From the IMG/VR virus record IMGVR_UViG_3300020438_006214, positions 1 to 27,333 of that record: 27,333 bases of DNA; one strand, written 5' to 3'. Shown here piece by piece: positions 5,625-14,077 of the stretch. Position 1 is the first letter of the stretch. Each line of letters begins with the position of its first letter. This DNA comes from a virus. The position numbers were made by a program, and so were the translations under genes. Below the pieces are notes generated by a model that did no database searches, had not been told where the DNA came from, and was given only the letters and a program-made list of their open reading frames with translations.

Positions 5625-6329
5625 TTAACGTAGGAAATTCCAAAGTGTTGTATAAGTTGGAGACACAGCAATATGATGAAATTTTCCGTGTACAGAATGG
5701 ATCATTCCAATTAACTCACCTTCAGAGTTGAGGATAGGGGAACCTGAAGACCCTTGCGTAGTTGGTATTGTATAATACGCACTTAAATCTATATTATCAG
5801 AATAGTGACCTTCAAATAGAAGCACCATCTCCTCATGAGATATACCTAACGGAGAAGCTATATTATACACCTTATCAGCATATACGGGTTTTTTAGTTGA
5901 CATCTTAAGCGGAGGCCCAGATATATCTTTACTATATAATAGACAGATGTCTGATGCGAGATCTACTTTTACTACCGTTCCTTCTGTTTCTTTATTGTCC
6001 CGGTCAGATAAAACAAATCTAATTTCATGACCGGGTATTTCTTTTGGGCCAAAGATATGACCGTTAGAATTACAGACGTGCGCAGCAGTTAAAATAAAAT
6101 ATTTATTTTTTACTTGAACAATTGCTCCGGATGCTGTAGCATATGGTATAATGCTTTGTGGAAACAAGCAACTGGACTGCGCGCACTCCTCATCAATCAA
6201 CATCACATCAACTCTTATGAAGGATTTTTTTGCTGTTGTGAGTTTCTTATTGACCTGTGTATTGAGCCCACAACTAATTAATAATGTGGCCACTAACAGT
6301 AAAACGGCGAGGATTTTAATTCGGACCAT
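5625..6329 (-). CDS. Lipoprotein trypsin-like serine protease
   Basis: 234 residues. The signal peptide ends in the lipobox Leu-Ile-Ser-Cys (Cys20), so the protein should be a membrane-anchored periplasmic or outer-membrane lipoprotein. A trypsin-fold (S1/HtrA-like) domain follows with all three catalytic residues: His84 in TAAHVC, Asp127 in DLASDICLL, and Ser195 in TTQGSSGSP. There is no PDZ domain. It is the only minus-strand gene in the window, convergent with the lipoprotein unit and divergent from phoH; the two gene starts are about 31 nt apart. Trypsin-like proteases are known in some marine phages. Possible roles, such as processing a surface protein or lysis, are inference. Start ATG at 6329. 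Confidence 0.85.
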   Translation of the reverse strand: MVRIKILAVLLLVATLLISCGLNTQVNKKLTTAKKSFIRVDVMLIDEECAQSSCLFPQSIIPYATASGAIVQVKNKYFILTAAHVCNSNGHIFGPKEIPGHEIRFVLSDRDNKETEGTVVKVDLASDICLLYSKDISGPPLKMSTKKPVYADKVYNIASPLGISHEEMVLLFEGHYSDNIDLSAYYTIPTTQGSSGSPILNSEGELIGMIHSVHGKFHHIAVSPTYTTLWNFLR

Positions 6330-6334
6330 ATAAT
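6329..6334 (+). promoter_or_regulatory. Possible -10 box for phoH
   Basis: A perfect TATAAT lies 27 nt before the phoH start and overlaps the start codon of the divergent protease gene. No good -35 box is found 16-18 nt upstream, so a phage activator or a different sigma factor would be needed. A leader of about 20 nt would result, with the GGAAG ribosome-binding site inside it. Confidence 0.35.
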
Positions 6335-6360
6335 AATTAGTGAGGGACGGAAGTCAAATT

Positions 6361-7674
6361 ATGAAAAAAACCTATGTAATTGATACTAATGTATTTTTAA
6401 CCAACGCGAATTCGATATTTGAATTCAAAAATAACGATATTGTCGTCCCAATCAAAGTATTGGACGAGATTGATAAACATAAGAAGCGTCAAGATGGTGT
6501 TGGCCTCAATGCCAGATCCACAATTAGGATTCTTGATGGCCTAAGATCCAAGGGAAACCTACACAAAGGTGTTAGATTGGCCAAAGGCCAGGGGATTATC
6601 TATGTTAAAGGGTATGATCCTGAAGATATGCCAATTGGTTGTGACTTAAAAAGTGCTGACAACGAGATTATCACAACCGCTATAACAGAGATGAGATCTC
6701 ACACCAAGAGAAAAGTCGTGGTCGTAACCCGTGACATTAATATGCGTGTGAAATGTGATTCTCTTGGGATTATAACAGAAGATTATATTCCCAACAAGAT
6801 CGTAGCTGATGAGACAAAACTCTTTACTGGTTTTGCGAAACATCTGGTAGATGACCAGTTGGTTGATCAGTTTTATTCAGGAGAGGAAATCAAGCTTGAT
6901 AAGGATGAAGTTAAATCTAAATTTAAGCCTAATCAGTTTATTATGCTTGTCTCTAATGCAAATGAGAAGAAGACTGCTTTGGCGAGGTTTATGAATTATA
7001 ACCTCCCCCTTCAGAAAGTAACTGAGTACAACAATGGCCTGTGGGGCCTGCGACCTCGCAACAAGGAGCAGACGTTCGCATTTGATCTTTTAATGGATCC
7101 AGAAGTGCCAATTGTTACACTAATTGGCAAGGCCGGGTGTGGTAAGACCCTCTTGGCTATAGCCGCCGGTTTAGAGCAAGTAATTGAGAAAGGTATATAC
7201 AAAAAACTGGTTGTTTCACGACCGGTTCAACCTATGGGCAAAGACATCGGATATTTGCCTGGCACTATGGAAGAGAAGATGAAACCTTGGTTAATGCCTA
7301 TCCAAGACAATCTGGAATTCCTAATGAATGGCCAACATAAGTCTATGGATATGTTTTTTGATAAAGGAGTAATCCAAGTAGAAGCGCTGACTTACATAAG
7401 AGGGCGTTCTATTAATAATGCTTTTATTATTATTGATGAGGCTCAAAATTTAACAATCCACGAATTAAAGACTATAATTACGAGAGTTGGTGAAAATACC
7501 AAAGTCATTCTAACAGGAGACATTGAGCAGATTGACAGTATGTATTTGGATGCGACGTCAAACGGTCTATCACACGCAGTTGAAAAAATGAAGAACTATG
7601 AACTTTCTGGTCATATGACTTTAATAAAGGGTGAGAGATCAAAGGTCGCGACACTGGCATCAAAAGTTTTATAA
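6361..7674 (+). CDS. phoH: PIN-PhoH ATPase/ribonuclease (PhoH2-type)
   Basis: 437 residues from ATG 6361, preceded by GGAAG; an in-frame GTG at 6340 is less likely. The N-terminal PIN nuclease domain (about 1-145) shows the acidic residues Asp8 (VIDTN), Glu36, Asp100 and Asp125. The C-terminal PhoH ATPase domain has Walker A GKAGCGKT (256-263), the PhoH signature around RPVQPMGKDIGYLPG, Walker B with Asp359-Glu360 (IIIDEAQN), and the sensor-like ILTGDIEQID. This PIN plus PhoH fusion is the PhoH2 build, studied in mycobacteria as RNA-unwinding and RNA-cutting enzymes. PhoH genes are frequent in marine phages, with unsettled function. The next gene starts 9 nt later. Confidence 0.92.
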   Translation: MKKTYVIDTNVFLTNANSIFEFKNNDIVVPIKVLDEIDKHKKRQDGVGLNARSTIRILDGLRSKGNLHKGVRLAKGQGIIYVKGYDPEDMPIGCDLKSADNEIITTAITEMRSHTKRKVVVVTRDINMRVKCDSLGIITEDYIPNKIVADETKLFTGFAKHLVDDQLVDQFYSGEEIKLDKDEVKSKFKPNQFIMLVSNANEKKTALARFMNYNLPLQKVTEYNNGLWGLRPRNKEQTFAFDLLMDPEVPIVTLIGKAGCGKTLLAIAAGLEQVIEKGIYKKLVVSRPVQPMGKDIGYLPGTMEEKMKPWLMPIQDNLEFLMNGQHKSMDMFFDKGVIQVEALTYIRGRSINNAFIIIDEAQNLTIHELKTIITRVGENTKVILTGDIEQIDSMYLDATSNGLSHAVEKMKNYELSGHMTLIKGERSKVATLASKVL

Positions 7675-7683
7675 GAGGACAAA

Positions 7684-7992
7684 ATGGAAATAATTAACGC
7701 AAAAGAATTTAATAAGAATCCATCACTAAGTGAAATGGTAGAACCCGACAATCACCTTAAGAACTTTTTGGTTGAGTATGTGGGGGACAAATATAATCCA
7801 GAAGACGGAGAAGTGACGGTTGAGATGATAGTTGAGACGATGGCATCGGAATTCCCAGAGTTTTTATTGGCAGTTGCAGAAGAAAATTGGATTAGAGGAT
7901 ATCACCAGGCCTTGGACGACGTGGAACTTGGAAAGGCGGAAATGGAAAAACTAAAAAATGAAGAAGATAATCAACCACATACAGGAGAATAA
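7684..7992 (+). CDS. Small acidic protein of unknown function
   Basis: 102 residues with AGAGGA before the ATG. It is a soluble, helical, acidic protein with a conserved-looking core (FPEFLLAVAEENWIRGYHQA). No membrane segment or catalytic motif is seen. From memory, proteins with this core occur in marine phages as hypotheticals. The last 35 nt overlap the metallopeptidase gene in another frame. Confidence 0.75.
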   Translation: MEIINAKEFNKNPSLSEMVEPDNHLKNFLVEYVGDKYNPEDGEVTVEMIVETMASEFPEFLLAVAEENWIRGYHQALDDVELGKAEMEKLKNEEDNQPHTGE

Positions 7993-8635
7993 TCGGAGGT
8001 TACCAGAATATAATCTTGGGCCAGTCCAGGTTATTGTTAAGGACCATTTTACTAAAAATATCGATATATTATCTGTATTTAACGATGTTCTTTCTTCTAT
8101 CCCAGATCACTTCATAGAATTAGTTGATGTAATTTATATTGGCGAGTTTGATTTTCTTCTTAAAAGAGAAGTTAATTCGATCTACTTAGACGGTGCAATT
8201 TACGTAACCAACCAACAAGATGGACCTCAAGATCTAAAAGATGACCTTGTTCACGAGATAAGTCATGCTGTTGAAGATGCACACAAACAATTTATTTATG
8301 AAGATGGCTTGATTGAAAATGAATATTTTGGAAAGCTTAAGCGTCTAAAAGCTCTGCTTGCTCACGAGGGCTATAGAGTTAGTAATGTAGAGTTTTTCAA
8401 CACAGAATTAAATAAAGAATTTGATGAGTTTCTCTACAAAGAGGTCGGTTATGGCCCCCTTCGCGCATTGACAGATGGATTATTCCTTGCCCCATACTCA
8501 ACTACTTCTCTACAAGAGTATTGGGCCCGCGGCTTTGAGGAATATTATTTAGGCGAAAGGACTTACCTGAAAACTTTATGTCCTTATATTTATAATAAAT
8601 TACGACTACTTGAAAGTAGTGGGGAATATTTATAA
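7958..8635 (+). CDS. Putative HExxH zinc metallopeptidase
   Basis: 225 residues. The sequence DLVHEISHAVED contains the zinc-binding His99-Glu100-x-x-His103 motif in a helical context, preceded by a strand (DGAIYVTNQQ). A possible third ligand is a Glu in FEEYYLGE (about 193-199), which would make it a gluzincin-type enzyme. There is no signal peptide, so it should act in the host cytoplasm or inside the virion. The start ATG 7958 lies within the end of the previous gene; the stop overlaps the next ATG by one base. The substrate is unknown. Confidence 0.7.
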   Translation: MKKIINHIQENNRRLPEYNLGPVQVIVKDHFTKNIDILSVFNDVLSSIPDHFIELVDVIYIGEFDFLLKREVNSIYLDGAIYVTNQQDGPQDLKDDLVHEISHAVEDAHKQFIYEDGLIENEYFGKLKRLKALLAHEGYRVSNVEFFNTELNKEFDEFLYKEVGYGPLRALTDGLFLAPYSTTSLQEYWARGFEEYYLGERTYLKTLCPYIYNKLRLLESSGEYL

Positions 8636-8961
8636 TGAAAATAGAACTTAAAGAAGATTTAGAAAACGAAAAATTAAGACTGTCAGTGACGGTTGAACGG
8701 CGGAAATGGACTTCTCAAAAAATTGAGACATTTTATTGGGCAGATGCAGAAAAGTACATAACAGAGAATTATACTGTGCCGAAAGGGTATATTCTTACAC
8801 CTTTAGTAAAAAACCACAAGGTTGAAAGTGATTATGCTGATAGGCTTCATAGGGTTTGGGAGTTTGATTTAAAGAAAAATCCTGTTGCAAAAGCAATTCC
8901 AGCTAAAAAAACACAAAGTAAAACTAAAAAAGCTTCCGTAAAAACCAAAAGTGAGGCGTAA
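8635..8961 (+). CDS. Small protein with basic Lys-rich tail, unknown
   Basis: 108 residues in TAATG overlap with the metallopeptidase stop. Residues 1-80 look like a beta-rich domain (LRLSVTVERRKW, KIETFYWADAEKYI). Residues 82-108 are a Lys/Ala/Ser/Thr-rich tail similar in composition to nucleic-acid-binding extensions. No family is recognised. The nuclease gene follows directly at the stop, so a shared role in DNA handling is possible but unproven. Confidence 0.7.
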   Translation: MKIELKEDLENEKLRLSVTVERRKWTSQKIETFYWADAEKYITENYTVPKGYILTPLVKNHKVESDYADRLHRVWEFDLKKNPVAKAIPAKKTQSKTKKASVKTKSEA

Positions 8962-9747
8962 GTGGCTCGTAAGCATATATCTTTTTCTGAATTAAAAGTC
9001 TGGAATGAGTGCGCTTATAAGCATAAACTTTCCTATATTGATGAAGTTAAAAAGTTTGTGGGTAATGAATACACCGCATTCGGTAAAGCCATACACGATA
9101 CTTGCGAAAGATCTGTACTAAGCGGCTCTGCTATAAATCAGAGATCTTACTTTACTCATCGTTTCCTTAAAGAGATCCAGAATCTTTTTGAGAAAGGTGT
9201 TGATATGGATAGAAAGCTGCTTAAGGATATGAAATTTCAAGCAGAAAACCTTGTAGATTATATTATGCCAGCTCTAAAAGATTATTTTGGAGAATATGAG
9301 GTTGTTTCTGCAGAGGAAGATCTATATCTTCCAATTGATGGAATAGAACACAAATATAAAGGGTTTATTGACCTCGTGCTAAAAACTAAAGATGGCAAAT
9401 ATCACGTTATTGACTGGAAGTCTTGTTCTTGGGGTTGGGATGCCAGAAGAAAAGCTGATCGAATGACCACTTATCAACTAACATACTACAAATATTTCTT
9501 TGCCAAAAAACACGGAATTGATATTAAAGACATCGAGACCCACTTTGCTTTGCTAAAGAGAACAGCAAAGAAAAACAAAGTTGAGATCTTTAAAGTCTCC
9601 AGTGGAAGTAAAAAAGTTGAAAATTCACTTAAACTATTGAACAAAGCAGTTTATAATATAAAAAACAAACGATATATAAAGAATCGTTTATCTTGCACAT
9701 CTGGATATGGATGTGAATTTTATAACACGCAATATTGCAATAGGTAA
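8962..9747 (+). CDS. PD-(D/E)XK exonuclease, RecB/Cas4 type, possible Fe-S cluster
   Basis: 261 residues starting with GTG directly after the previous TAA. RecB-family nuclease motifs are in order: SELKVWNECAYKHKL near the N-terminus, His45 in GKAIHD, Asp137 in GFIDLVL, Asp151-Trp-Lys153 in the core D-(D/E)-x-K site, and Gln172...Tyr176 in YQLTYYKY. Four cysteines, C17 plus C245, C251 and C259 near the C-terminus, are placed as in the iron-sulfur-clasped AddB/Cas4 nucleases, though the C-terminal spacing is wider. It probably trims or recombines DNA during phage replication. It is the last non-sugar gene before the glycan block, 3 nt upstream of it. Confidence 0.85.
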   Translation: MARKHISFSELKVWNECAYKHKLSYIDEVKKFVGNEYTAFGKAIHDTCERSVLSGSAINQRSYFTHRFLKEIQNLFEKGVDMDRKLLKDMKFQAENLVDYIMPALKDYFGEYEVVSAEEDLYLPIDGIEHKYKGFIDLVLKTKDGKYHVIDWKSCSWGWDARRKADRMTTYQLTYYKYFFAKKHGIDIKDIETHFALLKRTAKKNKVEIFKVSSGSKKVENSLKLLNKAVYNIKNKRYIKNRLSCTSGYGCEFYNTQYCNR

Positions 9748-9750
9748 AGA

Positions 9751-11004
9751 ATGAAAGAAAAACTTAAGGTATTGGTTTTAGCAGATCATCCGTATTCACC
9801 ATCTGGTGTGGGGACCCAAACACGATTTATGATTGAGCACCTCTTGGGAACAGGCGACTATTCATTTATTTGTTTTGGCGGCGCTGTCAAACATGAGGAT
9901 TATAAGCCTCAGAAATTTGAACAGTGGGGTGACGATTTAGTAGTATATCCTGTTGATGGATATGGTACGCAAGAGATGATTCGCTCTATTATTAGAACTG
10001 AGCGCCCGGATATTTTATGGTTTATGACAGATCCAAGATTTTATCCATGGTTATGGGAGATCGAAGATGAAATTCGTTCGTTAATTCCCATGGTTTATTA
10101 TCATGTGTGGGACAACAAGCCGTATCCACATTATAATAAAATTTGGTATGATTCAACTGATCTTGTTGTTGCTATATCAAAAGTTACACGAGAAGTTGTT
10201 GAAAACGTAGCACCTGATGTTGAAGTAGTTTATCACCCGCATGCAGTCGATCCGGAATTTTATAAACCTTTAACAGAAGAAGAGAAAACAGAATTGCGCA
10301 AAAAATCTAACATTGCAGAAGATAAATTCGTTGTTTTTTGGAATAGTAGAAACGCCCGGAGAAAACAATCAGCAACGCTAATTCACTGGTTTAAAGAATT
10401 TTTGGATAAAGTAGGTCATGACAAGGCTCAATTAATTATGCACACTGAACCTTCTGACCCTAATGGGCCGAATTTAGTTGCTAACATTAATATGTTGGGA
10501 CTTACAAACGGAGAAGTCCAGTTTTCTACACAAAAATTAGATTTTCCGGAATTAGCGGCATTATATAATATTGCAGATGTAACTGTTTGTATATCAGATG
10601 CAGAAGGGTTTGGGTTATCAACCTTAGAATCACTATCTTGTGGGACACCTATTATTGTTAATATGACAGGTGGTCTACAAGAACAAGTAACTGACGGGGA
10701 AAATTGGTTCGGAGTCGGGATTGAGCCATGTTCAAAAGCAGTTATAGGATCACAGGAAATTCCCTATATTTATGAAGATAGAATCAATAAAGATGATTTT
10801 ATTAATGCATTATTTAAATTATACGAGACAGATAAAGAAATGCGCAAAAAAGTTGGCCTCTCCGGTCGCGACCATGTACATAAAAATTATAATTTTAAAA
10901 ACTATGGACAAAAATGGGATAAAATTTTAAAAGATGTACATAAAAAACATGGTTCTTGGGAGACTCGTAAAAATATTAAGACATGGGAGTTATTAGAGGT
11001 TTAA
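9751..11004 (+). CDS. GT4-family glycosyltransferase
   Basis: 417 residues, GT-B fold. The N-terminal domain begins with a strand and the SGVGTQTRF glycine loop (about 17-25). The C-terminal domain carries the GT4 E-x7-E signature, Glu285 to Glu293 in EGFGLSTLE, followed by SCGTPIIV. It is retaining and would use a nucleotide sugar, but the donor cannot be told. No membrane segment. It opens the glycan block; the next glycosyltransferase starts 1 nt after its stop. Confidence 0.88.
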   Translation: MKEKLKVLVLADHPYSPSGVGTQTRFMIEHLLGTGDYSFICFGGAVKHEDYKPQKFEQWGDDLVVYPVDGYGTQEMIRSIIRTERPDILWFMTDPRFYPWLWEIEDEIRSLIPMVYYHVWDNKPYPHYNKIWYDSTDLVVAISKVTREVVENVAPDVEVVYHPHAVDPEFYKPLTEEEKTELRKKSNIAEDKFVVFWNSRNARRKQSATLIHWFKEFLDKVGHDKAQLIMHTEPSDPNGPNLVANINMLGLTNGEVQFSTQKLDFPELAALYNIADVTVCISDAEGFGLSTLESLSCGTPIIVNMTGGLQEQVTDGENWFGVGIEPCSKAVIGSQEIPYIYEDRINKDDFINALFKLYETDKEMRKKVGLSGRDHVHKNYNFKNYGQKWDKILKDVHKKHGSWETRKNIKTWELLEV

Positions 11005-11005
11005 T

Positions 11006-12271
11006 ATGAAGAAAATTTTACTCAAGGGGCCCGTGCTCACACAATCCGGATACGGACATCATGCAAGAACCGTCCTGCGTGCACTACGCACGAGAGAGGA
11101 CTTATTTGACATTTATATACAGCCAATTACCTGGGGTCACACAAGTTGGATGTGGGAAGATAATGAGGAGAGGAAATATATTGATAGTCTCTTGGAAAAA
11201 ACTATCAAATATGTTTCAGAAAAAGGAGCATTTGACATTTCTCTACAAGTTTCAATTCCTAACGAATGGGAGAAGATTGCACCTGTTAATATAGGTGTTA
11301 CTGCTGGTATTGAAACTACTAAAGTATCTCCAAAATGGATTGAAAAGTCTTATCTAATGGATAAGATTCTCACTATTAGTGAACACTCAAAGTGGTCATA
11401 TGAAAATACAAAAGTTGAGGCCATCAATCAGCAAACTGGGGAGCAGTTTACTGTTGGCCCAAAAGAAAATTCAATTGACTATATTTCTTACCCAGTTCGA
11501 GTTTTCGATCCGGTAGAGGTTGATTTAAAGCTTGAAACTGATTTTAATTTTTTGGCAGTTTCTCAATTAAGTCCGCGTAAAAATGTTGATCAATTAATTA
11601 AATGCTTTGTAGAGAAGTTTGGAGATGATGAGAATGTAGGCTTAATTATTAAGGCTAATATGGCTAAAAATTCATTAATCGACAGAAAACATACATTAGC
11701 TGGTTTTAAGAGAGCTTTAGAACAATTTAAGGATAGGAAGTGTAAAATCTACCTTTTACATGGATATTTGAACGACAATGAGATGGCTGGTTTATATACT
11801 CACTCAAAAATTAAAGCGCTTATATCTGCGACTCATGGAGAAGGTTTCGGTTTACCAATTTTTGAAGCAGCATATTATGGCCTTCCTGTAATAGCGACAG
11901 ATTGGTCTGGTCATTTAGATTTTCTCTACAAGCCGACGAAACAAAAAAATGGCAAAGTTAAAAAGAAGCATATGTTTTCGAGAATTAGTTATACTCTCAC
12001 TCCTGTACAAGGGGCGGTTGTGTGGGACGGTGTAATAGAAAAAGACTCTATGTGGGCTTATCCAGAGGAGGGTTCAATTAAGATGAATCTTGAAGAAATG
12101 TATAAAGACCACGGCCGATTTAAGAAAAGAGCAAAAGAATTACAAAAATGGGTGTGTGAAGAATTTACAGAAGATAAAATATATTCCAAATATGTAGAGA
12201 GAATTGTTTCGAAAGAAGAGATAGAATTAACCCAACAGATCCAAGAAATGTTTAAAGAGTTAAATGTTTAA
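11006..12271 (+). CDS. GT4-family glycosyltransferase
   Basis: 421 residues, GT-B fold. The N-terminal glycine loop TQSGYGHHAR (about 12-21) and the C-terminal HGEGFGLPIFE (Glu279, Glu287) with GLPVIATDWSGHLDF mark a GT4 transferase. Residues 315-325 hold a Lys-rich insertion between the donor site and the last helices. The pair with the preceding gene has the same fold but low obvious identity, so this is not a recent duplication. It is followed 2 nt later by a third transferase-like gene. Confidence 0.88.
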   Translation: MKKILLKGPVLTQSGYGHHARTVLRALRTREDLFDIYIQPITWGHTSWMWEDNEERKYIDSLLEKTIKYVSEKGAFDISLQVSIPNEWEKIAPVNIGVTAGIETTKVSPKWIEKSYLMDKILTISEHSKWSYENTKVEAINQQTGEQFTVGPKENSIDYISYPVRVFDPVEVDLKLETDFNFLAVSQLSPRKNVDQLIKCFVEKFGDDENVGLIIKANMAKNSLIDRKHTLAGFKRALEQFKDRKCKIYLLHGYLNDNEMAGLYTHSKIKALISATHGEGFGLPIFEAAYYGLPVIATDWSGHLDFLYKPTKQKNGKVKKKHMFSRISYTLTPVQGAVVWDGVIEKDSMWAYPEEGSIKMNLEEMYKDHGRFKKRAKELQKWVCEEFTEDKIYSKYVERIVSKEEIELTQQIQEMFKELNV

Positions 12272-12273
12272 AT

Positions 12274-13107
12274 ATGTTTTTTGTTTCGGACGTTTTTGTT
12301 GATAAATATATCGGTGGCGCAGAGCTTACGTCTGAAGCCATTATAAGTTCTGCGCCTTGTAGTATCCAAAAAATTGAGAGTTCTGCTTTAACAATTGATA
12401 TTTTAAAAGCGAATAGAGATAAATATTGGGTTTTTGGCAATTTCTCTGCAGTAGCCCCTGACGTATTAATTTATGCTGCAAAAAATATAAATTATTCTAT
12501 TATAGAATATGATTACAAATACTGTAAATATAGATCTCCGGATAAACATATCTTTTTTGAACAAAAGTGTGATTGCCAACATCAAATTACTGGAAAGACA
12601 GTTTCTGTATTTTTTGCTAAATCAAGATCTTTATGGTTCATGTCTGAGGCTCAAAAGCAATTTTATGAGGAAAAATTTGCTTTTTTAAAAACTCACCCGT
12701 CTTATGTATTAAGTTCAGTTTTTAACGCCAAAACATTAAATTTAATAAAAGATATGAGAGTAGAAAAAAAAGATGAGTGGCTTATTGTTGATAATGGATC
12801 TTGGATTAAGGGAGCGCCAGATGCCATAACTTACGCCAAAGAAAATAATTTAAAATATATTTTAGCACAGAATTATACGTATAAAAAAATGTTGAAAACT
12901 TTAGCTTCCTGTAAAGGATTAATATTCTTACCCCGGGGCATGGATACATGCCCGAGATTAGTGATTGAAGCAAAATTATTGGACTGTGAACTTATAATTA
13001 ATGAAAAGGTCCAGCACGCAACAGAAGAATGGTTTGCAGATAAACAAAGTATTTTGAGTTATTTGGAGACTAGAGCAGATTTTTTCTGGAATAAAATTAT
13101 AAAATAG
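12274..13107 (+). CDS. Glycosyltransferase-like protein (GT-B type, divergent)
   Basis: 277 residues. The early IGGAELTSEAII segment (13-24) matches the acceptor-side glycine loop of GT4-like enzymes. A late segment with FLPRGMDTCPRLVIEAKLL fits the donor-binding Glu region, with Glu in the expected place. The intervening part is shorter than in typical GT4 proteins (about 380 residues), and CDCQHQ forms a small Cys/His cluster near residue 99. A glycosyltransferase role is inferred from these two motifs and from location. Start ATG lies 2 nt after the upstream stop. Confidence 0.65.
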   Translation: MFFVSDVFVDKYIGGAELTSEAIISSAPCSIQKIESSALTIDILKANRDKYWVFGNFSAVAPDVLIYAAKNINYSIIEYDYKYCKYRSPDKHIFFEQKCDCQHQITGKTVSVFFAKSRSLWFMSEAQKQFYEEKFAFLKTHPSYVLSSVFNAKTLNLIKDMRVEKKDEWLIVDNGSWIKGAPDAITYAKENNLKYILAQNYTYKKMLKTLASCKGLIFLPRGMDTCPRLVIEAKLLDCELIINEKVQHATEEWFADKQSILSYLETRADFFWNKIIK

Positions 13108-13116
13108 AAGATATAT

Positions 13117-14073
13117 ATGTGTAGGTTTTTGATTACTGGTGGTGCCGGCTTCGTCGGCCGTAATTTAACTAATTATTTATTAAGAGAAACAGATTACAAT
13201 ATAGTTTCTATGCACCGCCCTACTATTTCGAAAAGAATCAACGACCAACACCACCATAACCCTAGGGTTAAAGTTATCTATCACGACCTTATAAAACCAA
13301 TTAATAATAAGATTTCACAAGAAATTGGCAATATTGATCATATAGTGCACTTAGCTGGATTAACTCAAATAAGCAAAAGTGTTGAAGACCCAATTAATTT
13401 TATAAATAATAACGTAATAGGTACGGCCAACTTATTAGAATATGCCACCACAGTCAAAAATAACCATGGGTTAAAGAAGTTCCTGTATTTGAGTACTGCC
13501 GAGGTCTTCGGCCCATCACCCCGCGGCCTGATTTTTCAAGAGACCAGTCCATATAATCCCTGCAGTCCATATGCCGCAACCAAAATAGCAGCTCAAGAGC
13601 TTTGCATGACCTACTTAAACACACACAACATTCCATCAATAATAGCATATTCGATGAACACCTTTGGGCCATACCAAAACCAACAAAAATTTATACCTTT
13701 ACTTATTCAAAAAATTTCTAAAGAAGAAAGGGTTTCAATTAATTTAGATTGTGAGGGTGCGGCTCCGAGTAGAAGAAATTATTTACATGTCGACGACCTG
13801 TGTGATGCAATCTTATATTTGATCAAAAATGGAATACCAGGAGAAAAATACACTATTGCTGCAGACGAAGAGAGTAATAATTTAGAAATAGCTAAGAAAA
13901 TTTCGAACATTTTAGGAAAGAAAATAAATTATAATTTAACCAAAAAAGAAAAGAATTCTCTATCACTTCCACATCTGAGCGGTAAAAAGTTGCGTGATTT
14001 GGGGTGGTCTCCCAAGAGAGACTTAGAGTCTGGCTTAAAAGAAATGGTAGAATGGATGCTCAAAGGAGTATAA
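13117..14073 (+). CDS. NAD-dependent nucleotide-sugar epimerase/dehydratase (extended SDR)
   Basis: 318 residues. The Rossmann NAD site is GGAGFVG (8-14). The catalytic pair is Tyr152-x3-Lys156 in SPYAATK, with STAEVFG supplying the Ser/Thr. FGPY and RRNYLHVDDL in the C-terminal half are typical of the UDP-glucose 4-epimerase and dTDP-glucose dehydratase branches. The AEVFG in place of the DEVYG found in RmlB argues against a dehydratase of that type, so an epimerase is more likely. The substrate is not determined. It stands between two transferase genes. Confidence 0.82.
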   Translation: MCRFLITGGAGFVGRNLTNYLLRETDYNIVSMHRPTISKRINDQHHHNPRVKVIYHDLIKPINNKISQEIGNIDHIVHLAGLTQISKSVEDPINFINNNVIGTANLLEYATTVKNNHGLKKFLYLSTAEVFGPSPRGLIFQETSPYNPCSPYAATKIAAQELCMTYLNTHNIPSIIAYSMNTFGPYQNQQKFIPLLIQKISKEERVSINLDCEGAAPSRRNYLHVDDLCDAILYLIKNGIPGEKYTIAADEESNNLEIAKKISNILGKKINYNLTKKEKNSLSLPHLSGKKLRDLGWSPKRDLESGLKEMVEWMLKGV

Positions 14074-14077
14074 GTAT

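Noticed and set aside
6340-6360. Upstream GTG start for phoH
   Set aside because: ATG 6361 has GGAAG at good spacing and places the PIN strand VIDTN at the usual position.
9751-12271. The two adjacent GT4 genes as a recent tandem duplication
   Set aside because: They share only fold-level motifs; N-terminal loops and lengths of inserts differ throughout.
13454-13672. Minus-strand frames within the sugar genes
   Set aside because: They lie fully inside well-supported plus-strand enzymes and show no recognisable domain or ribosome-binding site.
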